Positions 51,491 to 59,601 of a stretch of 64,000 bases of DNA are shown piece by piece. The first letter of the stretch is position 1. Every line of letters begins with the position of its first letter. Under the pieces are notes generated by a model. It had not been told where the DNA came from and did not search any database. It was given only the letters and a program-made list of their open reading frames with translations. Source of the DNA: Acidobacteriota bacterium (GTDB taxonomy: Bacteria; Acidobacteriota; Holophagae; Holophagales; Holophagaceae). The translations under genes were made by a program, and so were the position numbers. The stretch lies in assembly GCA_016192145.1 (NCBI GenBank), contig JACPUT010000018.1, positions 402,772 to 466,771 of the forward strand, written 5' to 3'.

Positions 51491-51760
51491 CTATCGCCTG
51501 CTTCGGTTGCGCTTGAGGCCATCCAGCCGCGTCTCGACTCCCCGCACAAATTCATCCAGTGAAATGCCCAGTGCGCGGCACCAATCGCGGAGTTCTATGA
51601 GGTCGAGGCGACGCTCCCCACGTTCACACTTCGAGATGAAGGTCTGCGTACCCTCTAGGCGGCTTGCCAACTCCACCTGAGTCACGCCCACTTGCTCCCG
51701 TACCTCCCGAAGGTGGTCCAGAAGAACCGCGTACTCCTTTCGGGCGATGGATTTCTGCAT
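51491..51760 (-). CDS. XRE-family helix-turn-helix regulator
   Basis: An 89-residue DNA-binding protein: HTH VTQVELASRLEGTQTFISKCERGERRLDLIELRDWC in the middle and a basic tail (LKRNRSRR). It is convergent with the FtsH-like gene (67 bases between stops) and fits the controller class often found next to restriction or defence genes. No target site could be assigned. Confidence 0.8.
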   Translation of the reverse strand: MQKSIARKEYAVLLDHLREVREQVGVTQVELASRLEGTQTFISKCERGERRLDLIELRDWCRALGISLDEFVRGVETRLDGLKRNRSRR

Positions 51761-51904
51761 GAGTCCTGACGAGGCCAGGACTGACGCTAAAGACGATCAT
51801 AGAATAGTCCAAAATGGCATATTTCTTCCTGAGGAACTTGAACCCTGCTGTCCCCTCCAACCTCCCTACCCGCGACCTTCGTGCGGGCCATCAAAGGATT
51901 TCCC

Positions 51905-52780
51905 ATGAGGTTACACGCGCTAAGCGTTCCCTTGGCCATCGCCACCATATTCCTCATCGGCTGTAATACCGGTCCTAGCGAGGCTTTCCTGCGGGCATTC
52001 AGAGCCTCGGAGGAATCGAAGAAAACCCCAGCGCTCGTAGTCCATCTCGGGAAGCGCGTCGAGATCTCCTCCTTCGATACCAGCGCCAACGCCCGCTTCA
52101 AGGCGGCTATCGAATCCCTTGCCAACCGGATGGGATTCAGGGTTGAGGCTTCCGAAGTGAAGCACGGCTACTTCACACGCGGGACGGCCTACGATTTGGT
52201 CGCCTTCCAAACCCCCCAGCTTCCGGGATTGACCTTCCGGCAGGAGGGCGATCACGTGACCATCCAACCCGATTACCACGAGGAGCTGATTCTTGAGTGG
52301 GCAAAGCCCCCGAAAGAGGGCTACGAGACGCTCCTCTCCGACCAGCGGATGGGGGCCGACAAGGGGAGCCTGGAAGCTGGCCTGATGGCGATGGGTGTGA
52401 AGGATCCCAAGGCAATGCTCGAAAAGCTGGCCAAGGCCGACGAGGCAACCCGGAAAGCCAAGGCGAAGGGCTTCGCGGAAAACATCGAACGGACGCGGAA
52501 GGATAACGGGTACGCCAAGGCCTGGTTCATCCAGTTCCGCAAGCGGGAAACCACGGCGGTGCCCGCGGACAGCCCCTGGTGGGCGCTCTGCGAAGGCCTC
52601 AGCGGAACTTCCCCCGCCCTCGAATTCAATACGCCCTACCGCGCCACAGCCACCTTCTGGACCCGCAAGGGCCAAGCGGATACCAAGGCCACCCTTCGCA
52701 CCCATGCGGTGATCGCCTTTGAGGGCGCCTCTGGCGTGTGCGCCAAGATCGAACCCTGGTCCACCTTCCAACCCGAATGA
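51905..52780 (+). CDS. Lipoprotein of unknown function
   Basis: A 291-residue exported protein. Seen: basic N-terminus, hydrophobic helix and lipobox LIGC (LAIATIFLIGC), giving Cys as the lipidated residue. The rest shows no family I recognise: an alpha/beta start (TPALVVHLGKRVEISSFD), a long helical stretch (ADEATRKAKAKGFAENIERTRK) and a C-terminal beta region. ATG 51905 has AAAGGA six bases upstream. The WD40-like gene follows after 7 bases in the same transcript. Confidence 0.72.
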   Translation: MRLHALSVPLAIATIFLIGCNTGPSEAFLRAFRASEESKKTPALVVHLGKRVEISSFDTSANARFKAAIESLANRMGFRVEASEVKHGYFTRGTAYDLVAFQTPQLPGLTFRQEGDHVTIQPDYHEELILEWAKPPKEGYETLLSDQRMGADKGSLEAGLMAMGVKDPKAMLEKLAKADEATRKAKAKGFAENIERTRKDNGYAKAWFIQFRKRETTAVPADSPWWALCEGLSGTSPALEFNTPYRATATFWTRKGQADTKATLRTHAVIAFEGASGVCAKIEPWSTFQPE

Positions 52781-52787
52781 GGTTCCC

Positions 52788-55001
52788 ATGAACACTTTCA
52801 AGCTTCCCCTGCTCCTTGTCGCTTTCGCTGTGCAGCCACCTCTCGCTGCCCAACTGGTCGAGAAGGCCCCAACTTCCAAGCCCTCGCATAAGGGGGCCCC
52901 GGCTGCCTCCGGGTCCAACCTCAAACGGTTGGACCTCAAGCTTCTGGAGTCCGGGATCACCACCCGCGCCTTGGGCCTGTGGAAGGCGACTGGCGGGAAA
53001 GACGAACTGACCTTCCGCATCGTGACTTTCGAACGCTTGTCTCGCGGTGGGCGCCGGTCGGATTTCATGGCGCCTTCCCATCCGGATGCCGCCTTCGTGG
53101 TGGATGGCTTCGAAGTCCCCCTTTTCGAGATCCGGGGCCGGGAAGCCTTCTCCGGTGAGGGAGAAAGCCAGCGACTCGGGTTGCTCCGGCTCACGAAGAA
53201 GGGGGCGCAGATGTCCTTGGATCGGGGTGGCCATTGGACGACTGCGGAAGCTGCGGGGGAGCGTCGGCTCTTTGCATTCGACAACCTGCTGATCACCCTG
53301 GCTCCGATGGACGAGGCCTTCCACCCGACGCGGTTCCAGGCCATGGCTTTGGAGCGTGGCGTGGTGACCAAGTCGAAGAAAGAAATCCTGCCTCATGTGC
53401 CAGTGAATCCCTTCTTCCATTCCGTGGTCGCGGCCTTCGCTTTCGGTAGAAACGAAGTGGAGGGCATCCTGAAGTACCCGGGGACCACCTTCGTTGTGCC
53501 CTTCCGTGGCGTGAAGGTCGGCGACAAATGGGTGGCCCGATCCCTGGCCGTCCAGCCCTTCAATACCCAGATCTACCACCCCACGGGTTCCTCCACTAGG
53601 GAACGAGGAGCGACGGATCTGCGGGTGAACGACCGGAAGTTCACCCAGATGGAACTGGATGAGCGTCGCCTCCTCCTTGGAACAGGGGCCTTCTTGAACT
53701 ACGCCTTGGAAGGCGAACCGGCCGAGCGACTCGAAACCGCCATGGAGTGGGACCTGACCCAATCCAAGGATCTCACCGCCGTGTCGGATGCCTACAAGGC
53801 CAACCTCGGGCGCAGCATCTGGACCAAGTCCGATGAAGCTGCGTCCTTCAGCCGGGAATCGGAGAAGGCCTATGTCGGGGCTGGCCTCAAGACTTGGTTC
53901 TGGGCCCCCTATGAGAACCCCGGCAACGACTTTCTGGGGTTTGCGGCCAAGGCACGCGCCACCTTGGACCCCATGCGGCGCCGGGTCGAAGAGGCCGGAG
54001 GCGCTATCGGTCTGGTCGATGAGAATGGCGCACCGATGGGAGCTGGCCGGGCCCAGGGAATCACACCCCGTGGGACGGGTAGCGGTACCACCCCAGCAGG
54101 AATGCCTCGTTTGCCCCTCGCCGCCTTCAGGGCGGGAGACCAGATGGTCAGCGTCCACATGCCGGGCGAGGTGTGCTTCTGGTCTCCGGACCTCAAGAGC
54201 GTCGCCCGTCGGCAGGCCCTGAATCCCATGGAGATCCTCACCGCTGCCACCGTGTCCCCCGATGGGAAGTCCTTCGTGACGGTGGGAACGCTCGGCGTCA
54301 AGGCCTGGGACCCGGGGAACGGTGCTTCGACCGGCATCTACCCCTTGGATGGCTGCAACCAGTACTGGTGCGCCACCTACTCCGCGGATGGATCCTTCAT
54401 CGCCGGGGGTGGGAACGATGGTCGCACGCGAATCTGGGATGTCCGGTCCGGTCGTCTTCTGGGAAGTACGGTCGAGGGCGGCTGGGGCATTTCCTGGGGT
54501 TCCCCTGATTCCACCAAGCACCGTCGCCAGGAGCGCTACGTTTCCAGCGTATCCATCTCTCTGGATGCACGGCTGCTGGCCGAGGGGATGGCTACCGGTG
54601 AGCTGAAGGTGTGGGACCTCACCGATCGTGCGAAGCCGAAAAAGCTGAAGGGAATCGACACCGACTTGGGCAAGGTGTGGCGAACCCAATTCATCCACGG
54701 AGGCAAGGAACTGGTGGCGCTCAACCAGAGCGGTTCCTTCCGCGTGTTCGACACTGCCACCTGGAAGGTGACCCGGAAAGGGGACTCGGCCATGCCGACC
54801 GCGATTTCGGCCGTCTTCGACCCGAGTGGAGATGGGGTCGTCACCACGCACACGGGCGGGCGGGCCATCCGCACCAGCCTCACAACAGCGAGTATCACCA
54901 AAGAAGCTTCCTTTCCCGCCACCGACCTGGCCCTTGTGGCAGCACGGGAGGGGAAGCTGTTCTTGCTATCCGGGAGCGCTTGGCAGGAAACAGATCTGTA
55001 G
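52788..55001 (+). CDS. Secreted WD40-like beta-propeller protein
   Basis: A 737-residue exported protein. Signal peptide MNTFKLPLLLVAFAVQPPLAA. Residues 60-420 are of unknown type. The C-terminal about 300 residues form WD40-like repeats (AATVSPDGKSFVTVGTLGVKAWD; ATYSADGSFIAGGGNDGRTRIWD; SISLDARLLAEGMATGELKVWDL). Probably a protein-interaction scaffold in the periplasm or cell surface. ATG 52788 has GAGG upstream and lies 7 bases after the lipoprotein stop. Confidence 0.72.
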   Translation: MNTFKLPLLLVAFAVQPPLAAQLVEKAPTSKPSHKGAPAASGSNLKRLDLKLLESGITTRALGLWKATGGKDELTFRIVTFERLSRGGRRSDFMAPSHPDAAFVVDGFEVPLFEIRGREAFSGEGESQRLGLLRLTKKGAQMSLDRGGHWTTAEAAGERRLFAFDNLLITLAPMDEAFHPTRFQAMALERGVVTKSKKEILPHVPVNPFFHSVVAAFAFGRNEVEGILKYPGTTFVVPFRGVKVGDKWVARSLAVQPFNTQIYHPTGSSTRERGATDLRVNDRKFTQMELDERRLLLGTGAFLNYALEGEPAERLETAMEWDLTQSKDLTAVSDAYKANLGRSIWTKSDEAASFSRESEKAYVGAGLKTWFWAPYENPGNDFLGFAAKARATLDPMRRRVEEAGGAIGLVDENGAPMGAGRAQGITPRGTGSGTTPAGMPRLPLAAFRAGDQMVSVHMPGEVCFWSPDLKSVARRQALNPMEILTAATVSPDGKSFVTVGTLGVKAWDPGNGASTGIYPLDGCNQYWCATYSADGSFIAGGGNDGRTRIWDVRSGRLLGSTVEGGWGISWGSPDSTKHRRQERYVSSVSISLDARLLAEGMATGELKVWDLTDRAKPKKLKGIDTDLGKVWRTQFIHGGKELVALNQSGSFRVFDTATWKVTRKGDSAMPTAISAVFDPSGDGVVTTHTGGRAIRTSLTTASITKEASFPATDLALVAAREGKLFLLSGSAWQETDL

Positions 55002-55835
55002 GGCAGGCTCCCAACCCACATTGTTCACGAATCCCAGGTGAGCATCAGATACCTCGTCTGCTTCATCCACAGGTTGTTGATGCGGATCCCCCCGAGGAGC
55101 ACCGACCTTCCCGGCCGACCACGGGGCTGTAACTTGCCCCCACCGGCAGGGGAGTGACCCTGCCGGAGGACGCGCAGCGATCGCGGGCCAAGGCGCGGTA
55201 GGGTTCCCTTTCGCGCTCCGCGGAAGGGCCGCGACTTGGCCCGTGCAAGCCCCGGGGTCGGCAGGGATGAGAGGCGCGGACTCGGGTTGAAGAATCGGTT
55301 CTTTGAACCTGAAAGGGGATCTGTTGATGATGAACTCGCGGGATCTCAACCGATCATCCATACCTACGGAAGGTGGAATTTACCCTTCGCGAGCGATGGA
55401 AAGAACTCCACGGATCGAACGCGCGACTGGGCCATGCCCAGTGCTTCAAGCAGGCTGGCGTCGTCCTTGGACGCTTCGGGCACACGGGGTCATGGCCCCG
55501 TGTGCGTACAGTGCTTATCACGAAATCTGAGATTGGGCCGCTTCGGGAAGGGATCTTTTATCGGGAAGCGGGAATGGAAAATTTGTTCACGGGCCGGGAA
55601 GGGGGCGTTGGTCCTTCATTGGATCGCCTGGAAGCAATCTGGGGATGCCCTATCCGAGCGTGAGGTTTCCCTTTCGAGGGGGGTGCAAGGGGCAGGGTGG
55701 GTTATCGCTCCTTGGACGCCACCAACGCGAACAGGCTTCCCACGCATGAGTACGCTCATTTCCGATCCTTCAACGAAAGCAGTCCATGCGACCCGCTGGA
55801 TCAGATCCCATGGAGCTGGGAGGTGCCACGTGGGC
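55002..55835. other. Gene-free stretch, possible mobilisation-region leader
   Basis: No protein-like frame although one stays open from 55236 into the next gene. It carries a perfect 9-bp hairpin CCGGCAGGG/CCCTGCCGG (55143-55151, 55158-55166). As it directly precedes a small DNA-binding-type gene and a relaxase it could contain an oriT, but I see no recognised nic motif. Confidence 0.35.
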
Positions 55836-56075
55836 ATGAGTAAGGTCGATAAATTGAAGGTGAAGGCTCAGCGGCTGCAGGCTGGCGTGCGGGCCAAGCG
55901 AACCACAGTGTCCGTGTCATTGTCCGGGCGGGCGGCGGAGCAGTGGTTGGAGTTGGTGATGGCAGGGGATGTCGCCGGCCTTCGCCCCGCCGATCTGTTG
56001 GCCTTGCTTCTTGAGGAAGTCGGGTGTTCGGCCTCCGAGGCGCTGAGGTCCCTCGACCGAGCCAACCAGAAGTAG
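55836..56075 (+). CDS. Small accessory protein preceding the relaxase
   Basis: A 79-residue basic protein: MSKVDKLKVKAQRLQAGVRAKRTTVSVSLSGRAAEQWLELVM, with a TVSVSLS strand followed by helices as in ribbon-helix-helix or MobC-type accessory factors. ATG 55836 has GGAGG 11 bases upstream; an earlier in-frame ATG (55746) is possible. The relaxase follows 12 bases later. Role inferred from position. Confidence 0.5.
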   Translation: MSKVDKLKVKAQRLQAGVRAKRTTVSVSLSGRAAEQWLELVMAGDVAGLRPADLLALLLEEVGCSASEALRSLDRANQK

Positions 56076-56087
56076 GGAGGAGAATCC

Positions 56088-58499
56088 GTGTGGGTGCTGG
56101 ATCGATACGCCAGTTCGAAGGCCTCGGAACGCCCTAGTTCGACCCATGCCGCCCATCATTATCTGATTGACCACCTTGAATCCCTGAAGGAAATAGACCC
56201 GCGGAACTACTCCATCTACCTCGGGCAGGACGGCCAACTCAAACCCATTTTCCTGAATCGGGATCTTTGGGCAAAGGTGGGGCTGACTCCAGAAGAGATG
56301 GACCGCGGGGAATTCCCGAAAGAGCTGCTCGCGGCTCTGATGCGAGGTAAGGATCGCCATGGGAATCAGCTCGGACGAAGACCCAAAGGTAGCCTACGTC
56401 GACCTCATGAGGCCGTCGTCATGTGGCCGTGCGAGGTGTCAGTGGGTCTCACGCACTTGCCGGCGCAGGTGTCCATGGAGTTGGTTCTTGCGGGGGCCAA
56501 GGAACATGTGGACCAACTTGAAGCATGTGCCACCCGGTCTTCGGTCGGTCGCCGTGGGAACAAGGCACGCACCAAGCCCCAACCGGGCAGGGTCCTAGCA
56601 GTCGTCTTTCCCCACGATACCGAGAGGACCGGGTTGCCTCATCCCCACCCCCATATTTGGATCATGCCCCAGGTTTGGACCGAGGACAAAGAGTGGAAGA
56701 CTCTCGACAACGCCGAGCATTGCAGGCGCCTCCAACGTGAGGGAGGCCGGGCGCGCATGACTAAAGTGATGCAGGAGGTTCTGATCAAACACGGCGCTTC
56801 TGCGGAACTTATCGGTGGCCTAGCTTGTGAACATTCCGGGGAAATTCATGGGGCGACCTTCCGGGTTGGCAATGAGGTGGTGATAGAGGCCGGGAGCATC
56901 GTCCGTCCCCGTCGAGCCGCGATTCTGGCGGCCACAGTCATCAGAAAGTGCCTAGGGGCGCCAGCTCCTACGGCGCGGGAATTGGAGTTCCTCCGAAGGT
57001 CTGGGGGCCTGGACCTGAATACGGTGCGTTTGCGACCAGGCCAACGCCGCAAGCGGCTGGTTGACAAACTTCGTAGCCTTGGATTGCTGGAAGGGGTCGG
57101 TATTCTTCCAGACTCCACCAGGATTCGTGAATCGCTCAACCACATGGATTCATTGTTGGCACGCGCCGAATTCTTGTTCCGCAGGGGCGCGGGTGGGGCC
57201 TACGCAGATGCCATTGCCGGTCACATTGGGAAGTTGCGTGAATCTTGGTCCGCTTGGATGTCCAAGGATGTCAGGGAGCGCCACGACCGAGATGCCCGGG
57301 CCGAGGCTGATTCACAGGGATTCACTGGTCCCACGCTTCTTCAAATTCGTACGACCCACGCGGTAGTGAGTGCATTTGCAATGAAGTCCTTACTTGCCAT
57401 CAACCCCAAGGAGACCACCCATGTCCCACCTCCATCCCCAACTGGCGACCCCGAAAGAATCCAAGCACCTGCTGCAGGAACTCAGCGTCGCCCGCATCCA
57501 CATCTTCGTCCCGCGGCCCATCTACCGGCAGGCCGCCATCCTGGAACCGGTGGAGGAAGGGGACCTCGAGATCTTCCCTCCCGATATGCTGGAGAAGATC
57601 AAGGCCGGCCTGAGGGAACCCGAGCCGCCGATGGCGCAGGGCACTCCGATGGGAGGCCCGGATCGGCCAGTCTTCGCGCCGAGCCTCAGTCCGATGGAAC
57701 TGGACGCGGTCATGGATCGGCAGGCGAGCGAACTCCTGGCCAAGGTCCGGGGGCGGATGTCCAACAGCGCTTCCCTGATGCAGGAGTGGGTTCCGGTGAA
57801 CTTCCGGCCGGAGGGCCAGCGCGGGGAGCGTCCCTTGACCAGGGACGAGGAGTACCAGGCGTGGGAATCCCTGCGAGAAACCCGCGTGGGGCGCTCCCTT
57901 ACCACGAGGCCTGGGGAGGCCAGGGGCACCCTCACCGCGAAGGAGAGCCACAGCTACACCCGGCGGCCGGTCACGAAGGAGCGCCTGGCATTGACCCGGC
58001 TGATCTGGGATCCGCAGCCCTTCCTGGTGATCATCCGGACCGAGGAACTCTACCCATGGTTGGCTACGGCCCGCCAGGTTCTGCAACTTCAGGCCGTGAA
58101 GGTGGAGTGCAACGATCGGGAGATCCTGACTACCCCTCTGGCCTTCGGCAACCTGGCCCTGGAGAGCGCCTGGATCGATCTCCGGGGAGTGGTTCGCATG
58201 AGCGACCTTGGCTCCTTCCCCACCCTGGAGAGCTTTCAGACGATGGCTCTGCCCGAGTGCAGCCTGCCCCTTCCCGGGCTGCAGGGGCTCCGGTCCATCC
58301 AGGACGCCCTGGAGGATGGGGGCCGGCATGGGGAAGGGGACCTCTGGTGGGAGGTCGTGCCCCCGCCCCAGATCTGAGGAATACCTGGTCGCAACACGCC
58401 CAGCAGATGTTCGAGTTGGCGCGGGGACTTTCCGTGACACGCCCGGCGGCTTCGGCGTCCCGGGGCCTTCGCGAGGCCGGACGTTCTCGAAAGCGGTAG
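56088..58499 (+). CDS. MobF/TrwC-like relaxase (coding credible to about 57420)
   Basis: Start GTG 56088 with GGAGGAG five bases upstream. The first about 445 codons read as a relaxase: N-terminal HHYLIDHL (candidate nucleophile Y25), GKDRHGNQLGRRPKGSLRRPHEAV, then RVLAVVFPHDTERTGLPHPHPHIWIM with the metal histidines H185, H187, H189. Codon choice is less G/C-biased than in the flanking genes, a sign of transfer. Beyond codon 445 the frame stays open to 58499 but becomes Pro/Arg/Gly low-complexity and lies under the next gene in another frame, so the true stop has been lost or the gene is truncated. Conjugative helicase domain absent. Confidence 0.5.
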   Translation: MWVLDRYASSKASERPSSTHAAHHYLIDHLESLKEIDPRNYSIYLGQDGQLKPIFLNRDLWAKVGLTPEEMDRGEFPKELLAALMRGKDRHGNQLGRRPKGSLRRPHEAVVMWPCEVSVGLTHLPAQVSMELVLAGAKEHVDQLEACATRSSVGRRGNKARTKPQPGRVLAVVFPHDTERTGLPHPHPHIWIMPQVWTEDKEWKTLDNAEHCRRLQREGGRARMTKVMQEVLIKHGASAELIGGLACEHSGEIHGATFRVGNEVVIEAGSIVRPRRAAILAATVIRKCLGAPAPTARELEFLRRSGGLDLNTVRLRPGQRRKRLVDKLRSLGLLEGVGILPDSTRIRESLNHMDSLLARAEFLFRRGAGGAYADAIAGHIGKLRESWSAWMSKDVRERHDRDARAEADSQGFTGPTLLQIRTTHAVVSAFAMKSLLAINPKETTHVPPPSPTGDPERIQAPAAGTQRRPHPHLRPAAHLPAGRHPGTGGGRGPRDLPSRYAGEDQGRPEGTRAADGAGHSDGRPGSASLRAEPQSDGTGRGHGSAGERTPGQGPGADVQQRFPDAGVGSGELPAGGPARGASLDQGRGVPGVGIPARNPRGALPYHEAWGGQGHPHREGEPQLHPAAGHEGAPGIDPADLGSAALPGDHPDRGTLPMVGYGPPGSATSGREGGVQRSGDPDYPSGLRQPGPGERLDRSPGSGSHERPWLLPHPGELSDDGSARVQPAPSRAAGAPVHPGRPGGWGPAWGRGPLVGGRAPAPDLRNTWSQHAQQMFELARGLSVTRPAASASRGLREAGRSRKR
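57421..58377 (+). CDS. Hypothetical protein
   Basis: A 318-residue protein of unknown family with normal strong GC3 codon use. ATG 57421 has AAGGAG seven bases upstream, inside the relaxase frame. Seen: IHIFVPRPIYRQAAILEPVE near the start, a conserved-looking central LTRDEEYQAWESLRETRVG, and a C-terminal beta-rich part (VLQLQAVKVECNDREILTTPLAFGNLALESAWIDLRGVVRM). No signal or membrane segments. An in-frame ATG at 57394 is an alternative. Confidence 0.55.
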   Translation: MSHLHPQLATPKESKHLLQELSVARIHIFVPRPIYRQAAILEPVEEGDLEIFPPDMLEKIKAGLREPEPPMAQGTPMGGPDRPVFAPSLSPMELDAVMDRQASELLAKVRGRMSNSASLMQEWVPVNFRPEGQRGERPLTRDEEYQAWESLRETRVGRSLTTRPGEARGTLTAKESHSYTRRPVTKERLALTRLIWDPQPFLVIIRTEELYPWLATARQVLQLQAVKVECNDREILTTPLAFGNLALESAWIDLRGVVRMSDLGSFPTLESFQTMALPECSLPLPGLQGLRSIQDALEDGGRHGEGDLWWEVVPPPQI

Positions 58500-58681
58500 C
58501 CTGCTTCGAACCCACACTCCTTTGCGTAGGGGTCGAAGCGGCATTGGGCCCATGGACCAATTTTGTCCAACGGCCCTACCGATACTAGGAATGTGCCCTC
58601 TGGGTCTCCCCGGCGCCGGGAACCGAATGCAGACCTCAGGGCGCCCCTTCGCCCGATGGTGAACTCCCTTGAGGGAACACC
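58378..58681. other. Gene-free stretch with a hairpin
   Basis: No gene seen. GCTTCGAACCC (58503-58513) and GGGGTCGAAGC (58529-58539) pair with one G-T, a possible terminator for the hypothetical gene upstream. Confidence 0.35.
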
Positions 58682-59441
58682 ATGCAACTCGTCCTCCAAC
58701 GCGGCACCCATGAGATCGGCCGCTCCTGCGTCGAACAGAAGTTTCCTCTGGCCAGCGCTGGATCCTGGACCTGGGCCAGCCGATCACCGGCGACATGGCC
58801 GCCGCTGATGGTCGCAGGATCCCCCCACGGAGGATGCCTTGGTCATGGGACTGCTGCCTGCCGTGCCTGGCCTCTACCACGGCCCAGAGGGCCCACGTCC
58901 TGCCGCCGTGGTGCTCAGCAAATTCCACCTGGATCATTCGGGGTCATCCATCAGGTGCATCTTGACGTGCCGATCCATCTGGGACGCATGGCAGCTGCCG
59001 TGTGGCGGGGAATGGGCACCCTCGCCCGGGTGCTCAGCCTGGACGGGCTCCACATCCAAGGCTACGACGCCGGGTGGGCCTTCGAGATCGGAGAATTCAT
59101 GGTGAAGCCCCATCTCATAGATCACAGCGCCTTCTATGCTTGCGGGCTGGAAGTGAGTGCAAGAGGGAAGTACGTCAACTACAGGGGCGACTTCCGCCGG
59201 CATGGTCGGCAAGGGGATCGGTTTGATCACTTCCTCGCGAACCCTCCGGAGGGCGTGGACGCCCTGCTCATGGAAGGGATGACCCCCCAGCCGTGAGGCC
59301 ACCGTCACCCTCTCCGAAAGGGGACTGGAAGCCCAGCTCGTGGCGGAACTCCGCTGCCATTCCCGTCCAGCCTTCACCCAATTCGGCCCCTGTACCTGGA
59401 TCGCTTGCTCACTTTGGTCCAGGTAGCCCAGCGTATGAGCC
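58682..59441 (+). pseudogene. Frameshifted metallo-beta-lactamase-fold hydrolase
   Basis: A decayed gene that still has its ribosome site (GAGGGA before ATG 58682). Homology runs through several frames: MQLVLQRGTHEIGRSCVEQ, then ILDLGQPITGDMAAADGRR, EDALVMGLLPAVPGLYHGPE and VLSKFHLDHSG (metal motif, first His lost), then VIHQVHLDVPIHLG ... KPHLIDHSAFYACGLEV, then LSERGLEAQLVAELR, and finally YLDRLLTLVQVAQRMS. At least five frameshifts. The intact parent resembles the RNase J/MBL hydrolases. Confidence 0.85.
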
Positions 59442-59601
59442 AAAAAATATTTACCATCGTATAATGATTGATAATTGAATCTAAACGAATCGCTGAAGTT
59501 GGATGGATGGCTCCCTTTGTCAGGCAAGCCTGACCAGATCTCAATGGCCGAATAAACCTGAATTCTGGGTTACGATGATCCCTTTGCGGGAAAACCAACC
59601 T
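59442..59601 (+). promoter_or_regulatory. A/T-rich leader of the YD-repeat gene
   Basis: Sudden A/T-rich sequence with a perfect -10 hexamer TATAAT (59460-59465), but no good -35 at 17-18 bases. Probably the promoter region of the large secreted protein gene. Confidence 0.4.

Noticed and set aside
55236..55835. In-frame extension of the small relaxase-accessory gene
   Set aside because: Ser/Arg/Gly-rich with no conserved pattern, and a good GGAGG precedes ATG 55836.
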